From Aureimonas sp. ME7 (GTDB lineage: Bacteria > Pseudomonadota > Alphaproteobacteria > Rhizobiales > Rhizobiaceae), in the NCBI RefSeq assembly GCF_903970965.1, contig NZ_CAJCKW010000004.1, positions 248,001-312,000 on the forward strand: a DNA stretch of 64,000 nt, in the 5' to 3' direction. The position numbers were made by a program, and so were the translations under genes. Positions 31,314-40,993 of this stretch are shown piece after piece. Every line of letters begins with the position of its first letter. The first letter of the stretch is position 1. The notes below the pieces were generated by a model, which did not search any database, was not told where the DNA came from, and worked only from the letters and a program-made list of their open reading frames with translations.

Positions 31314-31993
31314 GCCGCGATCCCTCGGCTGACCAGACCTAGCGCGCCTTCGAACAAGGCGCGCCCGTCCGTTCCCCCGTGCTCCGGCTCGACGAGGTTT
31401 TCGGGGTGGGGCATCATGCCGAGCACGTTGCCGCGATCGTTGACGATGCCGGCGATGTCGTTGATGGCGCCGTTGGGGTTGGTTCCCTCGGCATAGCGGA
31501 ACACGACCTGCCCGTTGTCTTCCAGCCGCGCGAGCGTGTCGGCGTCGGCGAAGTAGTTGCCGTCATGATGGGCGACGGGGCAGCGGATGATCTGGTCCTG
31601 TGCGTAGCCCGTCGTGAATCGCGTCTGAGCGTTCGCCACCTGGAGCTTCACTTCGCGGCAGACGAACCGGAGGCTCGTGTTGCGCATGAGCGCGCCGGGC
31701 AGGAGGCCGGCTTCGCACAGGATCTGAAACCCGTTGCAGACACCCAGGACCGCGACCCCTTCGGCCGCCTTGCGCGCCACCGCCTGCATGACGGGCGAGC
31801 GGGCGGCGATGGCGCCGCAGCGCAGATAGTCGCCGAAGGAGAAGCCGCCGGGAACGACGATGAGATCCACGTCCGGAATCTCGGTCTCGGTCTGCCAGAC
31901 GGTGACGGGGGGGCGGCCGGCGATGCCCGTCAGCGCCGCGATCATGTCGCGGTCGCGGTTGAGGCCCGGCAGGAGGACGACGGCGGACTTCAT
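31310..31993 (-). CDS. purQ: phosphoribosylformylglycinamidine synthase, glutaminase subunit
   Basis: 227 residues. PurQ releases ammonia from glutamine for PurL. The class I glutamine amidotransferase triad is visible: Cys86 in L-G-V-C-N-G-F-Q, and histidine and glutamate in M-M-P-H-P-E near residue 199. [10 protein letters not shown] is the oxyanion-loop region. It follows purS after 10 bp. Confidence 0.98.
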   Translation of the reverse strand: MKSAVVLLPGLNRDRDMIAALTGIAGRPPVTVWQTETEIPDVDLIVVPGGFSFGDYLRCGAIAARSPVMQAVARKAAEGVAVLGVCNGFQILCEAGLLPGALMRNTSLRFVCREVKLQVANAQTRFTTGYAQDQIIRCPVAHHDGNYFADADTLARLEDNGQVVFRYAEGTNPNGAINDIAGIVNDRGNVLGMMPHPENLVEPEHGGTDGRALFEGALGLVSRGIAA

Positions 31994-32003
31994 GGACGGA
32001 TCC

Positions 32004-32246
32004 TTAGGCGAGCTCGACCGCGTAGTTCTCGATCACCGTGTTGGCCAGGAGCTTCTCGCACATGGCCTTCAGGTCGGCTTCGGCCTTCGCGCGGTCGGAG
32101 CCCTCGACCTCGACGTCGAAGACCTTGCCCTGGCGAACGCCGCCCACGCCCGAAAAGCCGAGCGTGCCGAGAGCGCCTTCGATGGCCTTGCCCTGCGGGT
32201 CGAGGACGCCGTTCTTCAGGGTGACGACGATACGGGCCTTGATCAC
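32004..32246 (-). CDS. purS: phosphoribosylformylglycinamidine synthase subunit PurS
   Basis: 80 residues, the standard PurS size. The sequence [21 protein letters not shown] and the [10 protein letters not shown] strand are the family pattern. It bridges PurL and PurQ in the complex. It lies between purC and purQ. Confidence 0.98.
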   Translation of the reverse strand: MIKARIVVTLKNGVLDPQGKAIEGALGTLGFSGVGGVRQGKVFDVEVEGSDRAKAEADLKAMCEKLLANTVIENYAVELA

Positions 32247-32313
32247 GTTTTCTGCCTGCCTTGCGAGTAAACCAGTCTCAGTGCCGGCGCCGGTTGCGAC
32301 GCAGGACGACGCG

Positions 32314-33078
32314 TCACTTCACCAGCACCGGCCCGGAAGGGCGGGGCGGCTCGTTCTCGTTCATGATGCCGAGGCGCCGGGCGACCTCCTGGTAAGCCTC
32401 GACGAGGCCGCCCATGTCGCGGCGGAACCGGTCCTTGTCGAGCTTGTCCTGCGTCTGGACATCCCACAGGCGGCAGGAGTCGGGCGAGATCTCGTCGGCC
32501 ACGATGATGCGCATCATGTCGCCCTCGAACAGGCGGCCGGTCTCGATCTTGAAGTCCACGAGCTGGATGCCGACGCCGAGGAACAGGCCGGACAGGAAGT
32601 CGTTGACGCGGATGGCGAGCGCCATGATGTCGTCGATTTCCTGCGGGCTCGCCCAACCGAAGGCCGTAATGTGCTCTTCCGACACCATCGGGTCGTCGAG
32701 CTGATCGGCCTTGTAGTAGAATTCGATGATCGAGCGCGGCAGCACGGTGCCTTCCTCGATGCCGAGGCGCTTGGCGAGCGAGCCCGCCGCGACGTTGCGC
32801 ACCACCACTTCGAGCGGAATGATCTCGACTTCCTTGATCAGCTGCTCGCGCATGTTGAGCCGCTTAATGAAGTGGGTCGGGATGCCGATCCGGTTGAGAT
32901 GGCTGAAGATGTATTCGGAGATGCGGTTGTTGAGGACGCCCTTGCCGTCCACCACCTCGTGCTTCTTCTTGTTGAAGGCGGTGGCGTCGTCCTTGAAGAA
33001 CTGAACGAGGGTGCCGGGCTCCGGGCCTTCGTAGAGGATCTTGCCCTTGCCTTCGTAGATACGGCGGCGACGTGTCAT
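32314..33078 (-). CDS. purC: phosphoribosylaminoimidazole-succinocarboxamide synthase (SAICAR synthase)
   Basis: 254 residues from ATG 33078; the longer open frame upstream is not family-like. PurC joins CAIR with aspartate using ATP. Family features include [11 protein letters not shown] at the start, F-K-D-D-A-T-A-F-N, and L-V-D-F-K-I-E and [12 protein letters not shown] in the C-terminal half. It is the first gene of the leftward purine unit; the product of PurC goes to PurB encoded at 37438. Confidence 0.98.
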   Translation of the reverse strand: MTRRRRIYEGKGKILYEGPEPGTLVQFFKDDATAFNKKKHEVVDGKGVLNNRISEYIFSHLNRIGIPTHFIKRLNMREQLIKEVEIIPLEVVVRNVAAGSLAKRLGIEEGTVLPRSIIEFYYKADQLDDPMVSEEHITAFGWASPQEIDDIMALAIRVNDFLSGLFLGVGIQLVDFKIETGRLFEGDMMRIIVADEISPDSCRLWDVQTQDKLDKDRFRRDMGGLVEAYQEVARRLGIMNENEPPRPSGPVLVK

Positions 33079-33297
33079 GAATGTTGCCTGATCGCAAAAA
33101 GGCGAGTCGAGGCCCGACCCGCTAAAAACCATATGTCTCCCGCGGGTGAATAGACCAAACACCCGCCCTAAACAATCGCAAACCCGAATTGACGGGGTCT
33201 TAAGGCCTCCTGACAACCGGAAAGTCGGCTGGACATCGCGACCGAGGCCGCTAGCCTACCCACCCGACGAACAGACCGGAATGGAAAGGACGAACGC

Positions 33298-33615
33298 ATG
33301 TCGCTGAACGATCGTGGCCAGGATTTCGAGTCCCGCTATGCTCACGACCAGGACCGCAAGTTCCGCATCGAAGCGCGCGCGACCAAGCTCCTCGGCCTTT
33401 GGGCGGCCGGCAAGCTCGGCCACGCGGGAGCGGAGGCGGACGCCTATGCGGCGGCCCTCGTTCAGCTCGACCTGGGGGCTCGCGGTTCGAAGGACGTGAT
33501 CGACCGGATCCGTCAAGACTTCCGCTCGGCCGGCGTCCAGCAGTCGGACCATCAGATCGAGCGCCACTATTCCGAAAGTCTCGAAGAGGCGGAGAAGCAG
33601 ATCGCGGCGTCCTGA
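33298..33615 (+). CDS. F1-ATPase inhibitor subunit zeta (DUF1476)
   Basis: 105 residues, all-helical and charged. The N-terminus M-S-L-N-D-R-G-Q-D-F-E-S-R-Y-A-H-D-Q-D-R-K-F with K-F-R-I-E-A-R-A-T-K-L-L-G-L-W-A-A is the DUF1476 signature. In Paracoccus this protein is the zeta subunit, whose N-terminus inserts into the F1 alpha/beta interface and blocks ATP hydrolysis. The start has an AAGGA site 7 bp upstream. No ATP synthase genes are in the window, which is usual for this gene. Confidence 0.92.
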   Translation: MSLNDRGQDFESRYAHDQDRKFRIEARATKLLGLWAAGKLGHAGAEADAYAAALVQLDLGARGSKDVIDRIRQDFRSAGVQQSDHQIERHYSESLEEAEKQIAAS

Positions 33616-33617
33616 GG

Positions 33618-34385
33618 ATGCCCGTCGGCCTTCGTGAACTGTTTAAACGCAGGGAGCCCGTTCTTTCCGGCTGGTCCACCTTGAGCGATCCAGTGGTGCA
33701 GGAAGTGCTCCTGCGCAGCTTCTATTCGATCGTGCTCGACGGGCAGCACGGAATGCAGGGTTTCTCGGAATTGCGCGAGGGCTGTGCGCGTGCGGCCTTT
33801 CTCGGCAAACCCGCGATCGTTCGCGTCGCGCCCGGCGATCTCGCATCGGCGGGCCGCATGGCGGACCTTGGCGCTGCGGGCATCATTCTGCCCATGGTGG
33901 AAAGCGCTGAGGAAGCCAGCCGTTTTGCCAAGTCCCTTCGCTACATGCCGGAGGGAACGCGCTCCTTCGGCCCGACCCGAGCGGCCGACCTTCTGGGCTA
34001 CGGGTCGGGCCGTGCCTATCTCGACGAGGCAGGGCGCAGCGTCGTGTCCTTCGCGATGATCGAAACGGCCTCGGCTCTGGCCGAGCTGGACGCCATTCTG
34101 GCCGTGCCGGAACTCGACGGCATCTTCGTCGGCCCGTCCGATCTGTCCCTGGCGATCGGGGACGGAGTGCTGGACCCCAACGGCGAAGGAACGGATCGGC
34201 AGATCGGCGAGATCGTTCGAAAGGCTCGCGAGGCCGGCAAGGCCGCCGCGATCTACGCGCTCAGCGCGGCCGACGCGCACCGCTATGCGGCGATGGGCTG
34301 CCAGTTGATCGGGGTCGCGTCCGATCTCGGCATTCTCAAGGAGGGCTGCCGGCGCGTCGTCAACGAGTTTCGCGGCGCGCGATAG
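33618..34385 (+). CDS. HpcH/HpaI-family aldolase
   Basis: 255 residues from ATG 33618, two bases after the zeta stop. The TIM-barrel class II aldolase pattern is visible: L-D-G-Q-H-G-M near residue 45, A-I-V-R-V, the M-I-E-T-A metal-ligand strand and G-I-F-V-G-P-S-D-L-S-L-A-I-G. Family members cleave 4-hydroxy-2-ketoacids (for example 2,4-dihydroxyhept-2-ene-1,7-dioate) to pyruvate plus an aldehyde. The substrate here is unknown and no catabolic genes are adjacent. Confidence 0.88.
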   Translation: MPVGLRELFKRREPVLSGWSTLSDPVVQEVLLRSFYSIVLDGQHGMQGFSELREGCARAAFLGKPAIVRVAPGDLASAGRMADLGAAGIILPMVESAEEASRFAKSLRYMPEGTRSFGPTRAADLLGYGSGRAYLDEAGRSVVSFAMIETASALAELDAILAVPELDGIFVGPSDLSLAIGDGVLDPNGEGTDRQIGEIVRKAREAGKAAAIYALSAADAHRYAAMGCQLIGVASDLGILKEGCRRVVNEFRGAR

Positions 34386-34391
34386 CCTCAA

Positions 34392-34925
34392 TCAGCTTGC
34401 GGGCAACCGAGACAGGAACTTGCCGAAGGTGAGAAGACCCTCCGGCCAAGGGCCATGACCGCTTTGATGGTCGATGCCGCCCGATTCTCCCGCGTCGATA
34501 AAAAGCGAACCCCAGGAGGCGGCGATATCCTCCGCCGCTTCGAACGCACCTGCCGGATCGTTGCGGCTGGCCACCACGATGGATGGAAACGGCAGGGGAT
34601 CGTTCGAATAGGCCGGGAAGCCCGCCCGCGGTTCGCTGAGATCGACGGGTGCCACGAAGAAAGCGCCAACGACCGGTTTCGTCAGCTGCGGAATGGCGCC
34701 GACCGCCGCCGCGACGCCGAGGGCGTGGGCGACGATCACGCTCGGACGCGTGGCGGCGTTGACGGCATCCGCCACCGATCTCGACCAGGCCTCCGCGTCA
34801 CCCGCTCCCGCCGGCACGACGCGGCTGGCGGTGGGAAGCTTGGCCTCCCATCTGGACTGCCAATGCTGCTCCGACGCGCCGTCGGCGCCCGGAACGATCA
34901 GGATATCGACTTCTGAAACTCGCAT
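34392..34925 (-). CDS. RBBP9/YdeN-family alpha/beta hydrolase fold, nucleophile serine missing
   Basis: 177 residues from ATG 34925. The start V-D-I-L-I-V-P-G-A-D-G-A-S-E-Q-H-W-Q-S-R-W-E is the RBBP9/YdeN serine hydrolase pattern, and the S-R-N-D-P and S-G-H-G-P-W-P-E-G segments would supply acid and histidine. At the nucleophile elbow the family reads V-A-H-S-L-G, but here it is V-A-H-A-L-G: residue 68 is alanine (codon GCC, one base from TCC). The protein therefore probably lacks hydrolase activity, or uses a different residue. It is convergent with the aldolase gene. Confidence 0.82.
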   Translation of the reverse strand: MRVSEVDILIVPGADGASEQHWQSRWEAKLPTASRVVPAGAGDAEAWSRSVADAVNAATRPSVIVAHALGVAAAVGAIPQLTKPVVGAFFVAPVDLSEPRAGFPAYSNDPLPFPSIVVASRNDPAGAFEAAEDIAASWGSLFIDAGESGGIDHQSGHGPWPEGLLTFGKFLSRLPAS

Positions 34926-34972
34926 CGTCGGCAGATGCGAAGCGGGACGGGGGATGTCAAGTCGCGGGGGTT

Positions 34973-36418
34973 TCAGAGAAGGGGGCTGATCAGGCGCGTC
35001 ACGTTTTCTCCGAGCTGGATGAAGAAGCCGCGCTTCTGCCACTTCTCAAGACGCAGGCGATGGCTCTTGGACCGATAGTCGTCCTCGATCGCGCGCAGGT
35101 CGCGGACCGTATCCTCGCTGTAGCTGATCAGCGTGACTTCCGAATTCAGCTCGAACGAGCGCCGGTCCATGTTGGCTGAGCCGATCACGGCGATGTCGTC
35201 GTCGATCGAGAGGTGCTTGGCATGCAGGAAACGCTCGCGATACAGCATGACCTCGACGCCGGCTTCCAGAAGCTCGTCGTAATAGGACTGTTGGGCCCGG
35301 TCGATTAGCAGGCTGTTGGTGGTGGATGTGACGAACAGCGTGACCCGCACACCCTTGGAGACGGCCGTGCGCATGGCCAAAAGCAGCGGTTCGTTGGGGA
35401 TGAAGTAGGGGGTCGCCAGAACCACGCGGTGCCGAGCGCTGTAGATCAGGTCGGTGAACAGGATATCGACCCCGGCGTCCGGGTAGTCGGGGCCCGAGGG
35501 AAGCACCTGCGCCGTCGCGGTATGGTCGGCCGATGGGGGGCCGGGAGCGGGCATCAACTCGTGCGAAGCAATATCTTCGTTCGTTTCGAGATACCAATCG
35601 CCGATGAAGATCGCCTGCAGTTCGAGAACGACCGGCCCTTCGACGCGCGCCATCAGCTCGCGGTAGAACGTCTTCGGCTCGTACTCGATGCGGTGCATGT
35701 TCTGCGAGCCGACCCAGCCGATCCGGCCATCCACCACCACGATCTTGCGATGGTTTCGCAGGTCCATCCGCGTCGCCTGGTTCCAGAATCGCAAAGGCAG
35801 GATCAGGCGTAGCTCGACGCCGGTTCCCTCTAGGCGCTTGGCGATTGCTCGGCGGTCTCGCGAAGAGCCGACGGCGTCGATCAGGAGGCGGCACTTCACC
35901 CCCCGCGCAGCCGCTCGCTCCAAGGCGTTCAACACCTTGTTGCCGGCCTGATCGTTCTGAAGAATGTAGACCATCACATGCGCGTGGTGACGCGCGGAGT
36001 CGATATCGGCGGCGATCCGGTCAACCACGCGGTTGTAGTCTGCATCCAGAACGATGCGGTTGTCGGCAAGGCTTGGAAAACGCCCGATCCGATGGACGAG
36101 ATGTGCGGTCATCCGGTGGTGCGGGCGCAGGGTGCGCATGCCGCCCATGCTTTCCAGCGTGATGTGGTTGATCGCCTTGCGGATGATGTCGGGAACGCGC
36201 TCGATCCGATCCCGCCGCCACTTCGGATGGCGGGCGTTGCCGACCGCGAGATAAACGAGGAGCGCGGCCCAGGGTAGGAAGAAGAAGAGGAGCAGCCAAG
36301 CCTGCGCCGCCACGGGGCTGCGGCGAAACGGGATGTAGATCACGGCGCCGATCAGAATGGCCCAGCTCAGGAACGAAAGCGCCATCGGCAGAAGCGTTCC
36401 GTCGAAGAATTCAACCAT
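34973..36418 (-). CDS. cls: cardiolipin synthase
   Basis: 481 residues. Two N-terminal membrane helices (residues ~8-60) anchor the enzyme, and the catalytic part has two phospholipase D HKD motifs: H-R-K-I-V-V-V-D-G-R-I-G-W-V-G-S-Q-N and H-A-K-H-L-S-I-D-D-D-I-A-V-I-G-S-A-N-M-D-R-R-S. It condenses two phosphatidylglycerols (or PG with PE) into cardiolipin. Length and architecture fit ClsA. It is divergent from the nuclease-fold gene at 36600. Confidence 0.95.
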   Translation of the reverse strand: MVEFFDGTLLPMALSFLSWAILIGAVIYIPFRRSPVAAQAWLLLFFFLPWAALLVYLAVGNARHPKWRRDRIERVPDIIRKAINHITLESMGGMRTLRPHHRMTAHLVHRIGRFPSLADNRIVLDADYNRVVDRIAADIDSARHHAHVMVYILQNDQAGNKVLNALERAAARGVKCRLLIDAVGSSRDRRAIAKRLEGTGVELRLILPLRFWNQATRMDLRNHRKIVVVDGRIGWVGSQNMHRIEYEPKTFYRELMARVEGPVVLELQAIFIGDWYLETNEDIASHELMPAPGPPSADHTATAQVLPSGPDYPDAGVDILFTDLIYSARHRVVLATPYFIPNEPLLLAMRTAVSKGVRVTLFVTSTTNSLLIDRAQQSYYDELLEAGVEVMLYRERFLHAKHLSIDDDIAVIGSANMDRRSFELNSEVTLISYSEDTVRDLRAIEDDYRSKSHRLRLEKWQKRGFFIQLGENVTRLISPLL

Positions 36419-36599
36419 TCACTTTCGAACCTCGAAACTCGGCGGCACGCTTCGGGCGCCTTGTATCGGCCCCCTTCCGACGATATGGGCGCGGGCAACT
36501 TCGAGGCGAGGGCGGGCGCACCAACTTTGCCCGCCTGGGAACGCGCCGTTCCGAAGGCACGTTACCCGAACCCCAGCCCAACGGCACACTGGTCGAGAC

Positions 36600-37433
36600 A
36601 TGTTGCGGATCGTCTACGCGAACCTTGGATACAGCCGCGATATCAACGGCTCCATCGGCCACCACGTCCGCCGTGCGCATCACCATGTCTTCACGACAAA
36701 GCGGGTACAGCTCCGAAGCCTCGGCTTCGTGCGCGAGCGTCTGCGCGAGTTGAAGCCCGATCTGTCCTGTTTCGTCGAGATCGATCGCGGTTCGTTGACC
36801 AACGGCTTCTTCGATCAGCTTCCAGCCCTGGCCGAGCCGCATCACACGACGGTTCGCATCGACAACAAGTACAGCGCCGATCGTCGCTTTCGCCGCCTTT
36901 CGGTGTCGCGCGGCAAGTCCAACGCGTTTCTATCCGCCCGGCCGCTGCGCTATGACGCGCGCTACCTTTCGTTCGGCAAGAAGCGGCTGGTCTACGATAT
37001 CGCGATCGCCGGCATCCGGGTTCTCGTGGCCCATCTCTCGCTGCGCTACCGCATTCGCAGTCTGCAGATCGCGGAGCTCGCGCGCTGGGTCGCAGAGCGG
37101 GAAGAGCCGACCGTCGTGGTCGGCGACTTCAACCTTTTCCGCGGACCGGGGGAACTGGAGCCGCTGATCTCCGGTGCCCGCCTTATCCACGCCAACGCGC
37201 ATTCGGGCCCGACCTTCCGCCTTGGTCCCTACCGCGCGACGTTGGATTCGTGCCTCGTGTCGCGCGATCTAGCCGACCGAGTCCGCGTCGCGATCCTCGA
37301 TCAGCCGTTTTCAGACCATCAGATGATCCAGCTCGATATCGACGGCATGCAGGACGAGCTCCCCGCGCCGCTCCCAACGCCGATCCTCGTCGAGGACGCC
37401 GCCGACCCGTCCGAAGGGACCGTAGCGGCCTAG
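36600..37433 (+). CDS. endonuclease/exonuclease/phosphatase-fold protein
   Basis: 277 residues from ATG 36600. Motifs of the EEP superfamily are present: the first strand L-R-I-V-Y-A-N-L-G, D-L-S-C-F-V-E-I-D-R, V-V-V-G-D-F-N-L-F (Asp and Asn of the active site), L-D-S-C-L-V-S and F-S-D-H-Q-M-I at the C-terminus. The superfamily includes DNases, sphingomyelinases and phosphatases. Without a signal peptide or membrane segment it is probably cytosolic. Its location opposite cls (36-kb region) suggests but does not prove a lipid-related role. Confidence 0.8.
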   Translation: MLRIVYANLGYSRDINGSIGHHVRRAHHHVFTTKRVQLRSLGFVRERLRELKPDLSCFVEIDRGSLTNGFFDQLPALAEPHHTTVRIDNKYSADRRFRRLSVSRGKSNAFLSARPLRYDARYLSFGKKRLVYDIAIAGIRVLVAHLSLRYRIRSLQIAELARWVAEREEPTVVVGDFNLFRGPGELEPLISGARLIHANAHSGPTFRLGPYRATLDSCLVSRDLADRVRVAILDQPFSDHQMIQLDIDGMQDELPAPLPTPILVEDAADPSEGTVAA

Positions 37434-37437
37434 GAGG

Positions 37438-38745
37438 TCAGACCGATCCGAACACGCGGGCGAAGATCGTGTCGACGTGTTTGGTGTGATAGCCGAGATC
37501 GAACTTCTCGCGGATGTCCGCTTCGGACAACGCGGCCGTGACCTCGGCGTCGCCGAGCAGCTCGGTCAGGAAGTCCGCCCCCTGTTCCCAAACCTTCATC
37601 GCGTTGCGCTGGACGAGGCGATAGGCGTCCTCGCGGCTGACACCGGCCTGCGTCAACGCCAGAAGAACGCGCTGGGAATGCACCAGCCCCTTGAACTGGT
37701 TGAGGTTCTTTTCCATCCGCTCGGGATAGACGAGGAGCTTGTCGATCACCCCGGTCAGGCGGGCGAGGGCGAAGTCGAGCGTCACGGTCGCATCCGGGCC
37801 GATCATGCGCTCGACGGAAGAATGCGAGATGTCGCGCTCGTGCCAGAGCGCCACGTTCTCCATCGCCGGCATGGCATAGGAGCGGACCATGCGCGCAAGG
37901 CCCGTGAGGTTTTCCGTCAGGACGGGATTGCGCTTGTGTGGCATGGCCGACGAGCCCTTCTGGCCGGGCGAGAAATACTCCTCGGCCTCCAGAACCTCGG
38001 TGCGCTGCAGATGGCGGATTTCCGTCGCCAGCCGTTCCACGCACGAGGCGATGACGCCGAGCGTCGCGAAATACATCGCGTGCCGGTCGCGCGGGATGAC
38101 CTGCGTGGAAACGGGCTCGGGCTTCAGACCAAGCGCCTTGGCGACATGCTCCTCGACGCGCGGATCGATGTTGGCGAAGGTCCCGACCGCGCCCGAGATG
38201 GCGCAGGTCGCGATCTCTTCGCGCGCCGCGCGCAGCCGGTCGCGGCAGCGATCGAACTCGGCATAGGCGAGGGCAAGCTTAACGCCGAAGGTCGTCGGCT
38301 CGGCATGAATGCCGTGGCTGCGGCCGATCGTGACCGTGTCCTTGTGCTCCATCGCCCGACGCTTCAGCGCGGCCAGAAGCGCATCGAGATCGGCGAGCAG
38401 GAGGTCCGAAGCGCGCGCCAGCTGAATGTTGAAGCAAGTGTCGAGGACGTCTGACGAGGTCATCCCCTGGTGGATGAAGCGCGAATCCGGACCGACGAAT
38501 TCGGCGAGATGCGTCAGGAAGGCGATGACGTCGTGTTTGGTGACGCGCTCGATCTCATCGATCTTGTCGACGTCGAACGTCGCCGCGCCGCCCTTTTCCC
38601 AGATCGTGCGGGCCGCTTCCTTCGGGATCACGCCGATCTCGGCCAGCGCGTCGCAGGCGTGCGCCTCTATCTCGAACCAGATCCGGAACTTCGTCTCCTG
38701 CGACCAGATCGACACCATTTCGGGGCGGGAGTAGCGAGGGATCAT
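37438..38745 (-). CDS. purB: adenylosuccinate lyase
   Basis: 435 residues from ATG 38745. PurB cleaves SAICAR to AICAR and adenylosuccinate to AMP. The superfamily signature G-S-S-A-M-P-H-K-R-N-P lies around residue 262-272, and H-E-R-D-I-S-H-S-S-V-E-R and T-S-S-D-V-L-D-T are the other active-site regions. It is near but not in the purC operon (opposite flank, same strand), and convergent with the EEP gene, with 4 bp between stops. Confidence 0.97.
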   Translation of the reverse strand: MIPRYSRPEMVSIWSQETKFRIWFEIEAHACDALAEIGVIPKEAARTIWEKGGAATFDVDKIDEIERVTKHDVIAFLTHLAEFVGPDSRFIHQGMTSSDVLDTCFNIQLARASDLLLADLDALLAALKRRAMEHKDTVTIGRSHGIHAEPTTFGVKLALAYAEFDRCRDRLRAAREEIATCAISGAVGTFANIDPRVEEHVAKALGLKPEPVSTQVIPRDRHAMYFATLGVIASCVERLATEIRHLQRTEVLEAEEYFSPGQKGSSAMPHKRNPVLTENLTGLARMVRSYAMPAMENVALWHERDISHSSVERMIGPDATVTLDFALARLTGVIDKLLVYPERMEKNLNQFKGLVHSQRVLLALTQAGVSREDAYRLVQRNAMKVWEQGADFLTELLGDAEVTAALSEADIREKFDLGYHTKHVDTIFARVFGSV

Positions 38746-38830
38746 GGCGGCTTGAGCTTTCACAACGATGGGCGGGATGCGTGCTCCTAACAGGAAGCAG
38801 CCCGGCCCTCAATCGCGACCGACCGCGCCG

Positions 38831-39844
38831 TCAGGCCATGTCCCGCCAAGCCGGCAGCGTGTCGCCGAGGCGCGAGCGCGCATGGAACACGCCGCGCGCG
38901 ATGGCGCGGGCCATGGTGGCGGAGGCGGCGCTCGCCAGTTCCAGCCCTTCGACCGGCGAGGGCGCGATCCCGCTTCGTCCCGTCGCGGCTGCGAACACGA
39001 GGTCGCCGTCGAAGTCGGTATGAGCGGGGTAGAGCGCCCGCGCGAATCCGTCATGTGCCGCGACCGCCAGCCGCTTGCAGCCGGCCTTGGTCAGCACAGC
39101 GTTGGTCGCGATCAAACCGATGGTCGTGTTGGTGCCGGGGCGCGGATCGAACTTCGTGCGGGGGACCATCGCCTCTCCGGGACGGAAGGATGGCCACGCC
39201 CCGGCGCCGAACTCGCCGTCCAACTCGAACGGGGCAGCCCAGAACGCCGACGTTCCACCGACCAGCGGCGATCCGACCGCATTGACGGCGACGAGCGCCG
39301 CAACGCAAAGGCCGGAGGGCAGGATTGTGGACGCCGAGCCGAGGCCGCCGCGCACCGTGGCCGTGGTCGCGCCCGTTCCGGCGCCTGCCGTCCCGAGGTC
39401 GAAGCTCGATCCGGCGTTGCGGGCTGCTTCCCATCCGAATTCCCGATAGGGCGACCAGAGGCCCCAGTCCTTGTCGCCGCCGTTGGCGAGGTCGAACAGG
39501 ATCGCGCCCGGCACGATGGGTACGCGCATGCCCGCCACTTCGAAGCCTCGATTCTCGGCTCGTAGATGCGCCTGAACGCCGGAGGCGGCGTCGAGGCCAA
39601 AGGCGGATCCGCCGCTGAGGACGATGGCGTCGACTTGGGAAACTGTCTGCGTCGGATCGAGAAGCTCGGTGTCGCGCGTGCCCGGCGCGCCGCCGAGGGT
39701 AAGGCTGGATGCGACGGCCGGCTCGTCGAACAGGACGACGGTCGTGCCGCTGCGCAGCGTTTCGTCCGAAGCGTTGCCGACGCGGATGCCGTCGAGATCG
39801 GTCAGGAGGTTTCGAGGGCCGGGCGTCCAGGCGTTCGGGCTCAC
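38831..39844 (-). CDS. P1-family peptidase (DmpA/BapA type)
   Basis: 337 residues from GTG 39844, which overlaps the stop of the upstream binding-protein gene by 4 bp; the open frame upstream is shadow. The sequence L-T-D-L-D-G-I-R-V-G-N-A-S, the V-L-S-G-G-S-A-F-G-L-D-A-A-S-G-V segment and G-A-G-T-G-A-T-T-A-T-V-R-G-G-L-G are P1-family features; the N-A-V-G-S segment should provide the self-processing site where an N-terminal Ser/Thr nucleophile forms. Members are L-aminopeptidases D-Ala-esterases and beta-aminopeptidases. The coupling with a periplasmic amino-acid-binding gene hints at peptide or amide use. Confidence 0.88.
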   Translation of the reverse strand: MSPNAWTPGPRNLLTDLDGIRVGNASDETLRSGTTVVLFDEPAVASSLTLGGAPGTRDTELLDPTQTVSQVDAIVLSGGSAFGLDAASGVQAHLRAENRGFEVAGMRVPIVPGAILFDLANGGDKDWGLWSPYREFGWEAARNAGSSFDLGTAGAGTGATTATVRGGLGSASTILPSGLCVAALVAVNAVGSPLVGGTSAFWAAPFELDGEFGAGAWPSFRPGEAMVPRTKFDPRPGTNTTIGLIATNAVLTKAGCKRLAVAAHDGFARALYPAHTDFDGDLVFAAATGRSGIAPSPVEGLELASAASATMARAIARGVFHARSRLGDTLPAWRDMA

Positions 39845-40905
39845 CCTTGCGTCTCCGCGACGAACCGCGTTCCGTCCCAGCGATAGGTCCGGAACGGGAC
39901 GACGTCGGCCGTACCGTCCACATCGAAGCGGATCATGCCGGCCGAAGTCGCGAAGGTCTCGGTGTTGAGGACGTCGGCGATCGAGCGGGAGCTTTCCCAT
40001 GCGCGCTTTGCGGCCTGTACGGCGATCTCCGTGCCCACCGCCGCGATACGCGCGTAGCCTTCCTCGACCGGCGCCGTTTCGCTCGGCGGCCAGTCCACGT
40101 CGAAACCGGACACGACGGCGATTGCACCCTCGGCAAGGGCAGGCCCGTTCTCGGTTTCGTCGAAGAGCGATTCGCCGCTGGCCGCCTCGAGCGACAGGCC
40201 GACCTCCGCCGCGTCGCGCAGGATGATGGCGATGTCGGAGCGGGTCCCGAGGATGAGGGCATGCCCGACGCCGCTTTGCGACAGTCGCCTTGCGATCGCG
40301 AACTGTTTCTCCTCAGCGGGGCGATAGTTGTCGATCAGGGCAGGGCGGATGCCTTGTTGCTCCAGGCTCTGGCGCACCGTATCGGCAAGGTCGCGGGCAT
40401 AGGGCGTCCCGTCCTCGATCAGCGCGAAGGGCTGCGCCGACCAGCGCTCCCGGACGAAGCGGGCGAGCGCTTCGGCTTCCGCAGCCGTGCCCGGCGCCAG
40501 CCGCCAGACGAGCGCACCGTCCTTCTCGCGCTGGCGTAGGACGCGCTCGGCACGCACGCCGACATTGATGGCCGGAATTGCCGCCGCTTTCAGGATCGGA
40601 AGCGCCGTTTCGAGCGAAGCCGCGCACAGGAAGCCGACCGCCACGGCGACCCTCGCCTCCACCAGCGCCTTGGCACTTTCGGTTCCCGTTTCCGCCGTGC
40701 AGCCGTTGTCGACCGGAACGACGGCGTCGTCGCTGCCGACGATCTCCCTGGCGCCAGCCACGATCTGCCGCCCGAGAATCTCGCTCGATCCGCTGAGCGG
40801 CGCGGCGATGCCAATCCTAGCCCCGCCTTCCTGCGCCACGACAGGTGCGCCGAGGAGAAGGACGGGAATCAGAAGCGCGAGTGAGCGGAACAGGACCGTT
40901 GGCAT
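39841..40905 (-). CDS. branched-chain amino acid/amide ABC transporter binding protein, LivJ-like
   Basis: 354 residues with a signal peptide (M-P-T-V-L-F-R-S-L-A-L-L-I-P-V-L-L-L-G-A-P-V-V-A-Q). The mature protein has the Leu/Ile/Val-binding two-lobe pattern: I-G-I-A-A-P-L-S-G-S start, V-V-P-V-D-N-G-C, a G-F-L-C-A hinge region with paired cysteines, and a C-terminal F-D-V-D-G-T-A-D. It lacks strong identity to the binding protein encoded divergently at 41078. It is the first gene of a leftward pair with the P1 peptidase and could share the Liv permease. Confidence 0.85.
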   Translation of the reverse strand: MPTVLFRSLALLIPVLLLGAPVVAQEGGARIGIAAPLSGSSEILGRQIVAGAREIVGSDDAVVPVDNGCTAETGTESAKALVEARVAVAVGFLCAASLETALPILKAAAIPAINVGVRAERVLRQREKDGALVWRLAPGTAAEAEALARFVRERWSAQPFALIEDGTPYARDLADTVRQSLEQQGIRPALIDNYRPAEEKQFAIARRLSQSGVGHALILGTRSDIAIILRDAAEVGLSLEAASGESLFDETENGPALAEGAIAVVSGFDVDWPPSETAPVEEGYARIAAVGTEIAVQAAKRAWESSRSIADVLNTETFATSAGMIRFDVDGTADVVPFRTYRWDGTRFVAETQG

Positions 40906-40993
40906 TCGTTCCTTTTACAGGGTCGTCCGGCTGGGGACGAGTGGCTTCACGCCTTGCTTGCTTGACCCTGTCCGACTGCGCCGCTTAAGTCGG

